In this document: positions 9,463 to 17,711 of the stretch, one piece after another | Position numbering within the stretch: the first letter of the stretch is position 1 | Layout: each line of letters begins with the position of its first letter | Origin: Planctomycetota bacterium | GTDB lineage: Bacteria > Planctomycetota > UBA8742 > UBA2392 | DNA length: 64,000 bases | Assembly (NCBI GenBank): GCA_003576915.1 | Contig: QEVF01000005.1 | Location: 1-64,000 of the forward strand | Direction: 5' to 3' | Position numbers and translations under genes: made by a program | The notes under the pieces: generated by a model | Databases searched by the model: none | Seen by the model: only the letters and a program-made list of their open reading frames with translations | Told to the model about the DNA's origin: nothing

Positions 9463-10050
9463 ATGGTTCGCCTCTTCCTGTTGCTGCTTTCCGCCCTGTG
9501 TTTGAGCGCCTGCGTCTCCACCCAATCGAGTCTCTCTCGGTCCCGTACTTCGGGCTCCCTCAATGCCACGCTGACTGAAGCCGTTGCCCAGGCCATGCGC
9601 GACATGCAGGCTGTCCGCCTCAACGAAGACATGGACCTGCAGTCCCGACGTGAAGCAGCCCGGCGCGACTACGTCCAGCCCATGCGCGTGGAGTATTGCC
9701 ACAACAGGACCTTCTCCGTGTTCTCGGCGCTTTACGTGGGGTCCCTGGGCCAGGCCCTCTCCGCGAGGGTTCCTGTCACGGTGGTCGTCAGCGACTGGCA
9801 CCGCGGTCTGCCCGGTCCCACCTGGGGCATCGTCCTGGGCTGGCACGATGGCGACCTCTGGGTCGATGGACAGGGACTGGGCCGTGTCGAGCGCGTCCGC
9901 GTTCAGAACATCCAGAGCCCCGGCGGATGGGTGGACCTTGGGCGGCGTCTGGTTCCAGGGCGCATGGTGAAGCTGCATTACGAACTTGATTGCCAGGGCC
10001 GCTTCCAGTTCCGTGATGGCCGGCGCCGCCTGCTGGCCCAGGTGGAGTAG
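9463..10050 (+). CDS. Small lipoprotein of unknown function
   Basis: This 195-residue protein starts with a classic lipoprotein leader and lipobox LSAC (Cys17), so it is predicted to be membrane-anchored outside the cytoplasm. The mature part has no family I recognise; the C-terminal half is rich in short beta-type segments with many Gly, Trp and Val. An upstream in-frame extension exists, but ATG 9463 places the leader correctly. It is three bases from the next lipoprotein gene, suggesting an operon with it and the putative oxygenase. Confidence 0.7.
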   Translation: MVRLFLLLLSALCLSACVSTQSSLSRSRTSGSLNATLTEAVAQAMRDMQAVRLNEDMDLQSRREAARRDYVQPMRVEYCHNRTFSVFSALYVGSLGQALSARVPVTVVVSDWHRGLPGPTWGIVLGWHDGDLWVDGQGLGRVERVRVQNIQSPGGWVDLGRRLVPGRMVKLHYELDCQGRFQFRDGRRRLLAQVE

Positions 10051-10053
10051 AAC

Positions 10054-10599
10054 GTGAAACTCCGCGCCCTGTGTTCATTCGCCGCCCTGCTTCTGCTTGG
10101 CGCCTGCGCCTTGGCCCCCGCGGAGACGGAGTCCCCAGACGAGCCCGACTTCTCCCTGCCGGCCACGGAGGCCGGCCTGACGATCATTGCCACCCGCGCC
10201 GACATTGAGGCCCTGCCCGCCGGCACGCGCGGCATCACTACGGGCGACCACGGCAGCCGGGAACTGAGCGACTCCGATGTCGAGGCACTTCTGCGCCTGA
10301 AGCAGTTGGAGCGCGTTCACCTGCGCCACTGTCACGGCATCGGCAATGACGCACTGCGCGCTCTGGCCCGGTTGCCCCGTCTGCGGGAGCTGGACCTTTC
10401 CGGCTGCAAGGGCGTGACGGACGCCGGGGTCATGGCGCTCAAGGACTGCCCAAGCCTGCGCACCATCCTCCTGAACCATTGCCCCAAGGTCACCAAGCCG
10501 GGCGTCCGGGAACTGGAACGGGCGCTGCCGCGCGCCGATGTGGTCTGGTCCAGCGCTGACGCCCCCATGGGCGGGCCCCCGGACTATCAGCCGAAATGA
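10054..10599 (+). CDS. Leucine-rich-repeat lipoprotein
   Basis: This 181-residue protein has a GTG start, a lipoprotein leader and lipobox LGAC (Cys18). Residues about 85-155 hold about three leucine-rich repeats of the cysteine-containing (F-box-like) type, with units resembling LRELDLSGCKGVTDAGV. These repeats form a curved solenoid used for protein binding; the partner is unknown. It begins three bases after the preceding lipoprotein gene and its stop overlaps the next start by four bases, so translation is probably coupled. Confidence 0.75.
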   Translation: MKLRALCSFAALLLLGACALAPAETESPDEPDFSLPATEAGLTIIATRADIEALPAGTRGITTGDHGSRELSDSDVEALLRLKQLERVHLRHCHGIGNDALRALARLPRLRELDLSGCKGVTDAGVMALKDCPSLRTILLNHCPKVTKPGVRELERALPRADVVWSSADAPMGGPPDYQPK

Positions 10600-11417
10600 G
10601 AGACTGGCACACCGAGTATGAGCGGCCGCCTGCCTATGACGCCGCCTTGCGCGAGCGCATCCTGCGTCAAGGAGAGATGGTGCGGGTGTGCGCCAGCGAT
10701 TCCACGAGGGCACTGGCCCGCTTCGTATGGATGGAGTTGCAGCGGGCGTTTGAATGCGTAGATCCCGCCCAGGCCCAGTTCCGCTTCAGCGCCGGCGAGT
10801 ACTTTGAGCGGCTCTCACGGCTGCGCGTGGAATTGCGCCGGCACCCTGGTTCGCGTCCACTGATTCGGGGCATGCTTCAGGAATTCAGGGCAGAGCTCGG
10901 GTGCCTGCGCTGCGACTTTCTACGGCTGCGAGCCGTCCAGAGCGGGGGTCACAGGAACCCCCTGGCAGCCAGCGCTTATCTGTTGCACCGGGATACCTGG
11001 TACGGCAACCCGGAAGCCCAGGTCAACTGGTGGCTCGCCATCAGCGATGTAAAGGAAGAAGAAGGCCCAGGCTTCTTCCCCGATCTCTACCAGACGCCGG
11101 TGAAGAACTCCTCCGCGCTGTTTGACTACGACATCTGGAAGAAACTCGGCGGGTGGCAGTCTCCCCACAGCGCCAAGCGCTTTCCCACGGTGACCGACGA
11201 ACCCCCCGGCATGGAGAGGCGCCTTTGGGCCCACGCCGGTGACCTCTGGCTCTTTGCGGGTCAACACCTTCACGGTACCCGGGGCCACGATTCCGGCCGC
11301 ACGCGGTTCTCGCTGGAACTGCGCGTGATTCATCATGACGATTTGGCTTCCATGGCCCCCGGCAATGTTGACAATGTATCCAGCGGCGACGCGTCGGCGG
11401 ACTACGTCGATCCGTGA
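10596..11417 (+). CDS. Putative Fe(II)/2-oxoglutarate-dependent oxygenase (phytanoyl-CoA dioxygenase-like)
   Basis: The 273-residue product has no signal peptide. It contains a HRD motif at 131-133 within SAYLLHRDTW. About 95 residues later come GDLWLFAGQHLHG and GRTRFSLELR, with His226 and Arg237 in the positions expected for the HxD...H iron triad and the 2-oxoglutarate-binding Arg of the double-stranded beta-helix oxygenases. The overall pattern, length and spacing fit the phytanoyl-CoA dioxygenase superfamily, but I cannot name a substrate. It overlaps the LRR lipoprotein gene by four bases. The main alternative is an unrelated cupin-fold protein. Confidence 0.5.
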   Translation: MRDWHTEYERPPAYDAALRERILRQGEMVRVCASDSTRALARFVWMELQRAFECVDPAQAQFRFSAGEYFERLSRLRVELRRHPGSRPLIRGMLQEFRAELGCLRCDFLRLRAVQSGGHRNPLAASAYLLHRDTWYGNPEAQVNWWLAISDVKEEEGPGFFPDLYQTPVKNSSALFDYDIWKKLGGWQSPHSAKRFPTVTDEPPGMERRLWAHAGDLWLFAGQHLHGTRGHDSGRTRFSLELRVIHHDDLASMAPGNVDNVSSGDASADYVDP

Positions 11418-11441
11418 CCGATTGGTCCAAATGTCGCATCC

Positions 11442-11469
11442 GTGACAATCTGCAATGATGTGGTAGACT
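11442..11469 (+). promoter_or_regulatory. Candidate sigma-70-type promoter for the TPR gene
   Basis: GTGACA (11442-11447) is followed by 16 bases and TAGACT (11464-11469). It lies in the short, locally AT-richer gap before an AAGGAG ribosome site at 11481. The evidence is positional and by consensus only. Confidence 0.35.
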
Positions 11470-11491
11470 CTAGATATCTCAAGGAGTTGCC

Positions 11492-13201
11492 GTGCCCCCC
11501 TTTGGTGCAGAAGACGTCTACCTCTTTGCTCATGACGTTTGGCGCCACCTCACTTATGAGGAACTTTCGCCCTTTGAGCATGCGCGCCTCCACGCCCTGG
11601 CCCTTGAGATCTACGAGCGCGGCCTGAGCATTGACGATTGTCCGCAGGACTTCGCCACAAAGGCGGCCGAGTTCGCCCAGCACGCCCAGGCGGCGCGGCT
11701 GGTGACTCCCAGCAACGTCGAGTACGAGTTGTTTCTGGCCAAGGAGGAAACCTGGGCCAGGGTCGCGGCGTCGCTGAACGTTCCCAGGTCCGGCGCGGGA
11801 GAGGCTGCGGGCATTCCCCGCACCCCCGGGGAGGCTTTGCGGGCGGCGGCCCGCTTCAAGGAGGCTGAGGCCTGGTACAACGAAGTGCTGGGCACCGCCG
11901 ATCCGTCAAAGCCGTGGCACCTGGCGGACCTGCTGTTGGGGCTGGCCGTGGTCTACATGGACACAGGCCGGCCCGCGGAAGCCCAGAAAATTCTGGGTCA
12001 GGCGGCGGAGCATTTCCGCGCCTGGGGAAACCGTCGCGGCCAGATCATCGCCCTGACGAACCTGGGCACGACTCACAAGCAGCTTGGCCACGTTGAAGCC
12101 GCGCGGCGCCACTATCGCGAGGCGGAGGAGTTGCAGGCCGAGGGCGGCACGCTGCTCACGAGGGGATATCTGCTGGTGCACCAGGCGGTTTTCTACCACG
12201 AAACGGGTCGCTTGATGCTGGCTCGTGTGGCTTACCTCGAGGCGCTCAACGCGCTGCGCGAGGTGGGAGACCGCCGCCTGGAGGGCATGACGCTGGGCGC
12301 CCTGGCCAACCTCTTCCGCCAGATCGGGTACACGGCTCGTGCCGAGGCCTGTTACCGCGAAGCGCTGGCGTTGCACGAGGCGGGGCGCGATGCGCGGGCG
12401 GCCGGCATCGTCCTGGGCAACCTGGCGAGCCTGTTCCAGGATTCCGGTCGTCTCGGAGAAGCGGAGGACGCCTACCTGCGCGCCATCGAGGCCGACCACG
12501 AGTGCGGCAACCTGCGCTCGGAGGCCATTGTGCGCGGCAACCTGGCCATTCTGTACCGCGAGACGGGGCGCTTTGCGGCGGCCAACCGCATGTTCATGCA
12601 GTCCATCGACATGCTTTCGCAGGTGCAGGACAAGTCCATACGGGCGGCCTTTGTGGCCCACCGCGGAGTGCTTTGCCTGCTGTGCGGGAACATCGACGGC
12701 GCACAAGCCGACGCCGCCGAAGTGCTGGAGCACCTGACGCCCGAACACTTCCCCACCCTGCGCCTGCAGCATGCCCTGCCGCTGAAGTTCCGGCTGCATG
12801 TGGCGCGGGCCCTGCCCCTGGATCTGACGGAAGTGGACGAAGCCCGCCGTGAGCGTGAACTGGCGGCGGCCCGCGCCACGCTGGGCGAGATCGAACGCCT
12901 GGCCCGCGAAGCGGGTCACACCTCGCTCTCGCTTTCCGCCCGGCTGGTCGAGAATTGTCAGGCGGTTCTGGATGAAGTTGCCGCCGCGTTTTCGCAGTGG
13001 CGCCCGCCTCGGGTGTTTCGCGGGCACCTGCCGTCGGAGCTCAATGTCAGGCTGCGCCTGGCGCTCCACGCCTGGCTCTCTGACCTGGACGCGGGCCTGC
13101 TTGATGCCATGCGCTGGCAGAACCCGGAGCTTCTGCAGGCCCTCACGCAGGGCGCAGACCGCGCCGAGTCGCCGGACTGGACCAGCCTGCCCAAGTCCTG
13201 A
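11492..13201 (+). CDS. Tetratricopeptide-repeat protein
   Basis: This 569-residue protein is translated from GTG with AAGGAG five bases upstream. An N-terminal helical region of about 70 residues looks like a zinc-finger-less anti-sigma or adaptor segment, but I see no defining motif. From about residue 110 to 430 there are many TPR units, each with the alternating small and aromatic positions of the family (for example LGNLASLFQDSGRLGEAEDAY). It has no signal peptide, kinase or DNA-binding domain, so a cytoplasmic scaffold or regulator role is likely. Confidence 0.75.
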   Translation: MPPFGAEDVYLFAHDVWRHLTYEELSPFEHARLHALALEIYERGLSIDDCPQDFATKAAEFAQHAQAARLVTPSNVEYELFLAKEETWARVAASLNVPRSGAGEAAGIPRTPGEALRAAARFKEAEAWYNEVLGTADPSKPWHLADLLLGLAVVYMDTGRPAEAQKILGQAAEHFRAWGNRRGQIIALTNLGTTHKQLGHVEAARRHYREAEELQAEGGTLLTRGYLLVHQAVFYHETGRLMLARVAYLEALNALREVGDRRLEGMTLGALANLFRQIGYTARAEACYREALALHEAGRDARAAGIVLGNLASLFQDSGRLGEAEDAYLRAIEADHECGNLRSEAIVRGNLAILYRETGRFAAANRMFMQSIDMLSQVQDKSIRAAFVAHRGVLCLLCGNIDGAQADAAEVLEHLTPEHFPTLRLQHALPLKFRLHVARALPLDLTEVDEARRERELAAARATLGEIERLAREAGHTSLSLSARLVENCQAVLDEVAAAFSQWRPPRVFRGHLPSELNVRLRLALHAWLSDLDAGLLDAMRWQNPELLQALTQGADRAESPDWTSLPKS

Positions 13202-13270
13202 CGTCTGCACCTGCCCTGAATCTGTCCCTGCACGCGCCCAAACCGGCCAGCCCTGCGCAGCCTCGCCGGA

Positions 13271-13317
13271 CCAGGTTGGAACAGTGGCGGGATGCCACTT
13301 CTTCAACGACCTGCTAA
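13271..13317 (+). repeat. Dispersed hairpin element, copy C (right-end hairpin)
   Basis: The copy reads CCAGGTTGGAACAGTGGC, then GGGAT and GCCACTTCTTCAACG, ending CCTGCTAA. The inner stem AGTGGC/GCCACT is perfect and the outer stem GTTGGAA/TTCAAC is nearly so. Only the right-hand hairpin of the long element remains. It lies directly upstream of lpxK and could terminate transcription from the TPR gene. Confidence 0.7.
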
Positions 13318-13320
13318 AAC

Positions 13321-14406
13321 GTGCCCGTGCAACAGCGCGACTTCATGGACCTGATTTCAGGCAGGCGCGAGGGCTTCGTCGCGGCCTGCCTGCGCCTGCT
13401 GCTCCGGCTCGCTTCGTTTGGTTATGCCGCGGCCGTCTGCCTGCGCCTGGCGCTTTACTCCGTGGGCCTGCTGCGCTCGAGACGGGCGGGCGCGCCCGTG
13501 ATCTGCGTGGGCAACCTCACCACCGGCGGGACAGGCAAGACTCCCGCCGTGGCCCACGTCGTCAGGACGCTGGGGGAGCTCGGAGCGCGGCCCGCCATTG
13601 TCAGCCGGGGCTACCGCGCAAAGTCTTCCGGCAACGATGAAATGAAGGTCCTGGCCGAGCTATGCCCGGGCGTGCTTCACATTCAGAATGCCCATCGCCT
13701 GGCCGGCGCCCGCCAGGCCATCGTCGAGGGCGCCGGCTGCATCGTGCTCGACGACGGCTTTTCCCACCTGCGGCTCGCCCGCGACCTTGACCTGCTTCTG
13801 CTCGACGCCCTGAATCCCTTTGGCTTTGGCCGCATGCTGCCGCGCGGCCTGCTGCGCGAGCCCCTGCGTTCCATGGGCCGCGCTTCCGCTGTCGTCATCA
13901 CCCGCGCCGACGTGGCACAGCCCGAGCGCCTGCGCGAGATTGAAGATGTCGCCCGCTGTTACGGCTTCGCGGGGCCCGTGATCCATGCGGCCCATCAGCC
14001 CGAGAAGCTGGCCGAGCTGGTCAGCGGCGCTCCCGTAGTATTGTCGGAGCTGCGCGGCAAGGTCGTTGCGCCGTTCTGCGGCATCGGCAACCCGCGGGGC
14101 TTTGAGCGCACCCTTGAATCCCTGGGCGCGGCCATTTCGCCCCTGGGCACACTGGTGCTCAACGACCACGCTTACATGGACGAGGGCGAGGTCACGCGCC
14201 AGGTCGAGCCCTTCCTGCGCGCGGCGCGCGAGCAGGGCGCGCAGATCGGCATCTGCACGCAGAAGGATGCCGTCAAGCTCAGGGGGCGCGCTCTGGCCGT
14301 CCCGGCGGACATGCCGGTGCTGGAGTTGCGGGTCCAATTCAGGATTCTGCGCGGCGAGGAGGAGTTGCGAGCTATGCTTGCACGCGTCATTGCACCCGGG
14401 AACTGA
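13321..14406 (+). CDS. lpxK: Tetraacyldisaccharide 4'-kinase
   Basis: LpxK adds the 4'-phosphate to the lipid A disaccharide at the inner membrane. The 361-residue product has a hydrophobic N-terminal anchor (about 20-50) and the family P-loop GNLTTGGTGKT (64-74). It also carries conserved SRGY, LDDGF.H and LLLLDA segments. The start is uncertain: GTG 13321, GTG 13327 and ATG 13345 are in frame and none has a good ribosome site. The MDLISGRR context suggests the ATG is possible. It heads a short run with two acyltransferase genes. Confidence 0.92.
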   Translation: MPVQQRDFMDLISGRREGFVAACLRLLLRLASFGYAAAVCLRLALYSVGLLRSRRAGAPVICVGNLTTGGTGKTPAVAHVVRTLGELGARPAIVSRGYRAKSSGNDEMKVLAELCPGVLHIQNAHRLAGARQAIVEGAGCIVLDDGFSHLRLARDLDLLLLDALNPFGFGRMLPRGLLREPLRSMGRASAVVITRADVAQPERLREIEDVARCYGFAGPVIHAAHQPEKLAELVSGAPVVLSELRGKVVAPFCGIGNPRGFERTLESLGAAISPLGTLVLNDHAYMDEGEVTRQVEPFLRAAREQGAQIGICTQKDAVKLRGRALAVPADMPVLELRVQFRILRGEEELRAMLARVIAPGN

Positions 14407-14414
14407 CGATCAGC

Positions 14415-15419
14415 GTGTCACCTCAGACCAAGAAGCAGCGCAAGAAGAGCCGCAGCCGCAAGCTCCAGACCTTCTGGCTGACGCGCTGGCCGCTGGAGGC
14501 CTTCCTCTGGGCGGGCGCCCAGTTCATCTTCTCCTTCGGCTGGCGGTGGGCCTATTTCTGGGCCAGGCGCATTGCCTGGGTCATGTGGGTGTTCATGGCC
14601 CGGCAGCGGGCCATTGCCCTGCGGAACATCGAGCTCTGCCTGCCCGAGCTCGATGAGACCAGGCGCCGCCAGGTCGCGCGCGAGAGCTTCAAGCACACCG
14701 TCTACGCCTTCTTCGACATGCTGCTGATCGAGCGCGTCTTCAGGGGCGAGCGCTGGAAGCGCCACGTCACCGTCGATGAAAGCGTGCAGCGCTATTACGC
14801 CTGGGCGCGTGAGGGCCGCGCTCCGCTCACGACGGCAGGCCACTTCGGAAGCTGGGAGGTCGGCGTTTTCGTCAATCATGCCCACGGCATGGAGCAGGCA
14901 GCGCTTTACCGGCCTCCGGACCTGCCGATCTTTGACCGCTGGCTTCGGCGCATGAGGGCTTTCTGCGGCGTGGTGCCCATCGAAAAGGAAGGGGGACTGC
15001 GGCAGCTTGTCAAGCGCGCCCGCGACAACCAGCCCCTGCTGGCCATCCTTGACCAGTACGGCGGCGACAGCGGCTTCGCGGCGCCGTTCTTCGGCGTAAA
15101 CACCCGCTGGCAGGCCGACGTGTTCAAGGTTTTCCTCCGCAGCGGCCTGAAGCTCTGCGTCTCGGAATGTGTGCGGCGCGGCGACACCTTTCACGTCGAC
15201 TACCGCGTGCTGCTGATGCGCGAGTTTCCCCCCGAGGCCGACGTCGGCGAGGTGATTGGCGCCTACGCCCGGGCGCTCGAGGACATGATCCGCCGCCATC
15301 CCGAGCAGTACTTCTGGCTCCACAAGCGCTTCAAAACGCGCAAGGAAGGCGAGCCTGACCGCTACGCGCACCCCGGCCGCAGTCTCACGCCGGACCAGCG
15401 GCAGGCCATGATTGCTTGA
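14415..15419 (+). CDS. LpxL/HtrB-family lysophospholipid (lipid A) acyltransferase
   Basis: The 334-residue product belongs to the LpxL/LpxM acyltransferase family, which adds secondary acyl chains to lipid A at the inner membrane. It has a hydrophobic helix near 35-60, the catalytic HX4E motif at His143-Glu148 (GHFGSWE), and conserved downstream segments such as LAILDQYGGDSG and the C-terminal WLHKRFKTR. The start is GTG, eight bases after lpxK. It is a close paralogue of the next gene. The acyl chain specificity cannot be read from sequence. Confidence 0.88.
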   Translation: MSPQTKKQRKKSRSRKLQTFWLTRWPLEAFLWAGAQFIFSFGWRWAYFWARRIAWVMWVFMARQRAIALRNIELCLPELDETRRRQVARESFKHTVYAFFDMLLIERVFRGERWKRHVTVDESVQRYYAWAREGRAPLTTAGHFGSWEVGVFVNHAHGMEQAALYRPPDLPIFDRWLRRMRAFCGVVPIEKEGGLRQLVKRARDNQPLLAILDQYGGDSGFAAPFFGVNTRWQADVFKVFLRSGLKLCVSECVRRGDTFHVDYRVLLMREFPPEADVGEVIGAYARALEDMIRRHPEQYFWLHKRFKTRKEGEPDRYAHPGRSLTPDQRQAMIA

Positions 15420-15452
15420 AAACGCGACAGGCCCGCGCTGAAATCCGCCCTG

Positions 15453-16466
15453 ATGTCAGGCAAGGGCAAGAAGAAAGCCAAGCGCAACACACTCACCCGC
15501 CGGCTGTTTGCCTGGGCGCCGACGCGCGCCCTCATTGAGCTTCAACTGCGACTGACCGTGTTTGCCCTCACCGCATTGGGCCCGGCCTGGGCCTACTTCT
15601 GGGGCCGCCGCATCGCCGGCCTCGGCTGGCTGCTCATGCCGCGCCTGCGCCACGTGGCGCTGCGCAACCTTGACCTGTGCCTGCCGGAGCTCCCGCGCGC
15701 CCGGCGCACCGAGATCGCGCGCGAGAGCTTCAAGCATTCGGTTTACACGTTTCTGGATGTGCTGATGGCCCCGCGCCTGCTGGCGGGGGAACGCTGGCGC
15801 GAGTTCATCCGGCTGGAGGGAGACTGCGAAAGCTACTTCAGGTGGGAAGGTGAGCCCAAGGCTTCTTTCAACCTGTCGGCTCATCTGGGCAACTGGGAGT
15901 TCCTGCTGCTGGTGACGGGGCGCATGGCGCGCGGGTTTGCCGTGGTCATGCGCGAAGCCAACCTGCCCCTGGTCACGCGCTGGCTGGTGCGCTACCGCAA
16001 CTTCGCGCACTGCGAAACCATCGACAAGGACGGCGCCCTCAAGGCGCTGCTGCACCGGGCGCGACAGGGCAAGCCCGTGGCCCTGCTGGCCGATCAGAAC
16101 GGAGGCGACCACGCCGTGGAGTTTCCTCTCTTTGGCGTGATGGCGCGCTGGCAGGCGGAGTTCACGCGCCTCTTGCCGCGCACGGGGGGGCGCGTGGCCC
16201 TGGGCTGGGTGTTGCGGGAGGGGGACCGGTTCCGGTTTGTGTTTCACGCGCCCCTCATGCGCACCTTTGAGGATGACGCCGAGCCCATGGAAATCCTGGC
16301 CTGGTACCGCGACTGGATCGAGGCGCGCCTGCGGCAGGCGCCCGAGCAGTACATGTGGGTGCATCGTCGCTTCAAGGGCCGGCCTCAGGGCGCGCCGGAC
16401 CGCTACCGTGACCTCGGCCGCCGGCTTGACTCCCACGAGCTTGAGGCCTTTCTGGCGGGCCGCTGA
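15453..16466 (+). CDS. LpxL/HtrB-family lipid A acyltransferase, paralogue
   Basis: This 337-residue paralogue of the preceding gene has the catalytic HX4E motif at His144-Glu149 (AHLGNWE), a matching ALLADQNGGDHA segment and a WVHRRFKGR C-terminal region. The N-terminus is basic and followed by a hydrophobic helix. Together with lpxK and the preceding acyltransferase it suggests lipid A with two secondary acyl chains. The pair probably arose by tandem duplication. Confidence 0.88.
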   Translation: MSGKGKKKAKRNTLTRRLFAWAPTRALIELQLRLTVFALTALGPAWAYFWGRRIAGLGWLLMPRLRHVALRNLDLCLPELPRARRTEIARESFKHSVYTFLDVLMAPRLLAGERWREFIRLEGDCESYFRWEGEPKASFNLSAHLGNWEFLLLVTGRMARGFAVVMREANLPLVTRWLVRYRNFAHCETIDKDGALKALLHRARQGKPVALLADQNGGDHAVEFPLFGVMARWQAEFTRLLPRTGGRVALGWVLREGDRFRFVFHAPLMRTFEDDAEPMEILAWYRDWIEARLRQAPEQYMWVHRRFKGRPQGAPDRYRDLGRRLDSHELEAFLAGR

Positions 16467-16490
16467 CTCCCCTTGTGCTATATTGCGCTC

Positions 16491-16784
16491 ATGGAAGAGG
16501 CGCTGGAATTTCTGGCCCAGGTGAATTGGGGGGCGGTGGCCGTAAGCCTCGCGCTGGTAGCGGTCACGCTGGTCCTCGGCATCTGGCTGCCGGGCCGTGT
16601 CATGGAGGAGCACACGCGGCAGCCCGCCGCCCGCTATGTCTGGTGGGCGGTAGGGGGCATGGTGCTGGTCATGATCTACATTTCAGCCTGGGGTTATGGC
16701 TGGTTCTGGAACAGCGTGGTGGAAAACGAGAAGGCCGACCCCTACCTGCGCGACGGGCGTGGCCGCAGCAGCGTGCGGCAGTAG
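16491..16784 (+). CDS. Small two-helix membrane protein, unknown
   Basis: This 97-residue protein has two predicted membrane helices (about 14-34 and 50-70) and a charged C-terminal tail. I do not recognise the family. It follows the lipid A genes closely and is followed by a terminator, so it is probably the last gene of that operon rather than part of the ATP synthase operon. Confidence 0.6.
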   Translation: MEEALEFLAQVNWGAVAVSLALVAVTLVLGIWLPGRVMEEHTRQPAARYVWWAVGGMVLVMIYISAWGYGWFWNSVVENEKADPYLRDGRGRSSVRQ

Positions 16785-16811
16785 GCCTGAAACGTCCCGC
16801 GTGACAGTCCT

Positions 16812-16839
16812 CAAACCCGCCTGTGAGGCGGGTTTTGCG
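16812..16839 (+). terminator. Intrinsic terminator after the lipid A operon
   Basis: An AAACCCGCC / GGCGGGTTT perfect stem with a short TGTGA loop is followed by TGCGTTG. It separates the lpxK group from the ATP synthase operon. Confidence 0.8.
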
Positions 16840-16925
16840 TTGCTCACATAGCTGTTGCATCTGCATGGACTCACTGTTAACGTTCCGCGCCCGCAAGGCA
16901 AAGGTGCGGGCCGTAAAGGCCATTT

Positions 16926-17279
16926 GTGGAGTCAGAGCCGGACAAGCAGCTCCCCTCGCCTGAGGAATACGCGCGGCTGAAGCGCGCGGCTGAGGAGTTG
17001 CGTGAGAAGCCCGCGGTCAGGGGCATGGGGGCTGACCGGCGGCAGGACCAGGGCTCCATGCAGGCCTGGCTGAGGTATTCGGGCCTGGGAGTGCAGTTTG
17101 TGGCCGTGCTGGGGCTTCCCATAGCCGGCGGCTTCTGGCTGGACCGCTGGTTGGGCACGCTGCCGGCTTTTCTGGTTTCGGGCGCGGTGCTGGGCATGGC
17201 GGCGGCGATGGCGGGGGTGATTCGCGCGGTCTCCCGCATGGAAGGGCAGGACGAGCGCCGCGCTTCCCGCAAGCCGTAG
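16926..17279 (+). CDS. atpZ: AtpZ/AtpI-family membrane protein
   Basis: This 117-residue protein has a hydrophilic N-terminal third and two membrane helices (about 56-75 and 80-100) with the family pattern GVQFVAVLGLPIAGGFWLDRWLG. AtpZ/AtpI proteins lie at the head of F-type ATP synthase operons and are linked to c-ring assembly or Mg2+ uptake. The start is GTG with an AAGG site. It is the first gene after the 16812 terminator, so it probably opens the atp operon. Confidence 0.75.
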   Translation: MESEPDKQLPSPEEYARLKRAAEELREKPAVRGMGADRRQDQGSMQAWLRYSGLGVQFVAVLGLPIAGGFWLDRWLGTLPAFLVSGAVLGMAAAMAGVIRAVSRMEGQDERRASRKP

Positions 17280-17296
17280 CGCCAGAGGCCAAGAGC

Positions 17297-17698
17297 ATGG
17301 GCTGGCAGATCTACGGGATTGGCGCCATTGCGGTGTTGTCCGGCGCGCTGCTGGTGCTGGCCGTCAAGTTGATGGGCTGGTCGGCGGAGATGGGGGTCGG
17401 AATCGCAAGCGGGTTGGGCCTGGGGTTGGTGCTGCTGGTGCTGGGATATTTCGGCACGCGGCGGGCCCTGCGCGAGAAGGACATGAAGGCCGCAATGAGT
17501 CACGCGCTGGGGGGCTTTTTCTTCCGGCTCGTGACGCTGGTGGCAGGGGTCTTTGCCCTGGTTTATACAGGCTGGGCCAATCCCCTGGGCTTTGCCCTGA
17601 GCTACCTGGTGACGGTGTTCGCGTTCCTGGCCCTGGAAGTGGTCATGGTTCAGAACGCGCTCGACAAAGGCAAGGATGACGCGGCAATGCCGCGCTGA
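17297..17698 (+). CDS. atpI: ATP synthase protein I-like membrane protein
   Basis: This 133-residue protein has four predicted membrane helices arranged like ATP synthase subunit I (UncI). A basic stretch follows the second helix (TRRALREKDMKAAMSHALGGFFFRL), as is typical of that family. It lies directly between atpZ and atpB, which supports the assignment. Subunit I helps c-ring assembly and is usually dispensable. Confidence 0.65.
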   Translation: MGWQIYGIGAIAVLSGALLVLAVKLMGWSAEMGVGIASGLGLGLVLLVLGYFGTRRALREKDMKAAMSHALGGFFFRLVTLVAGVFALVYTGWANPLGFALSYLVTVFAFLALEVVMVQNALDKGKDDAAMPR

Positions 17699-17711
17699 CG
17701 AGAGGTTGGAC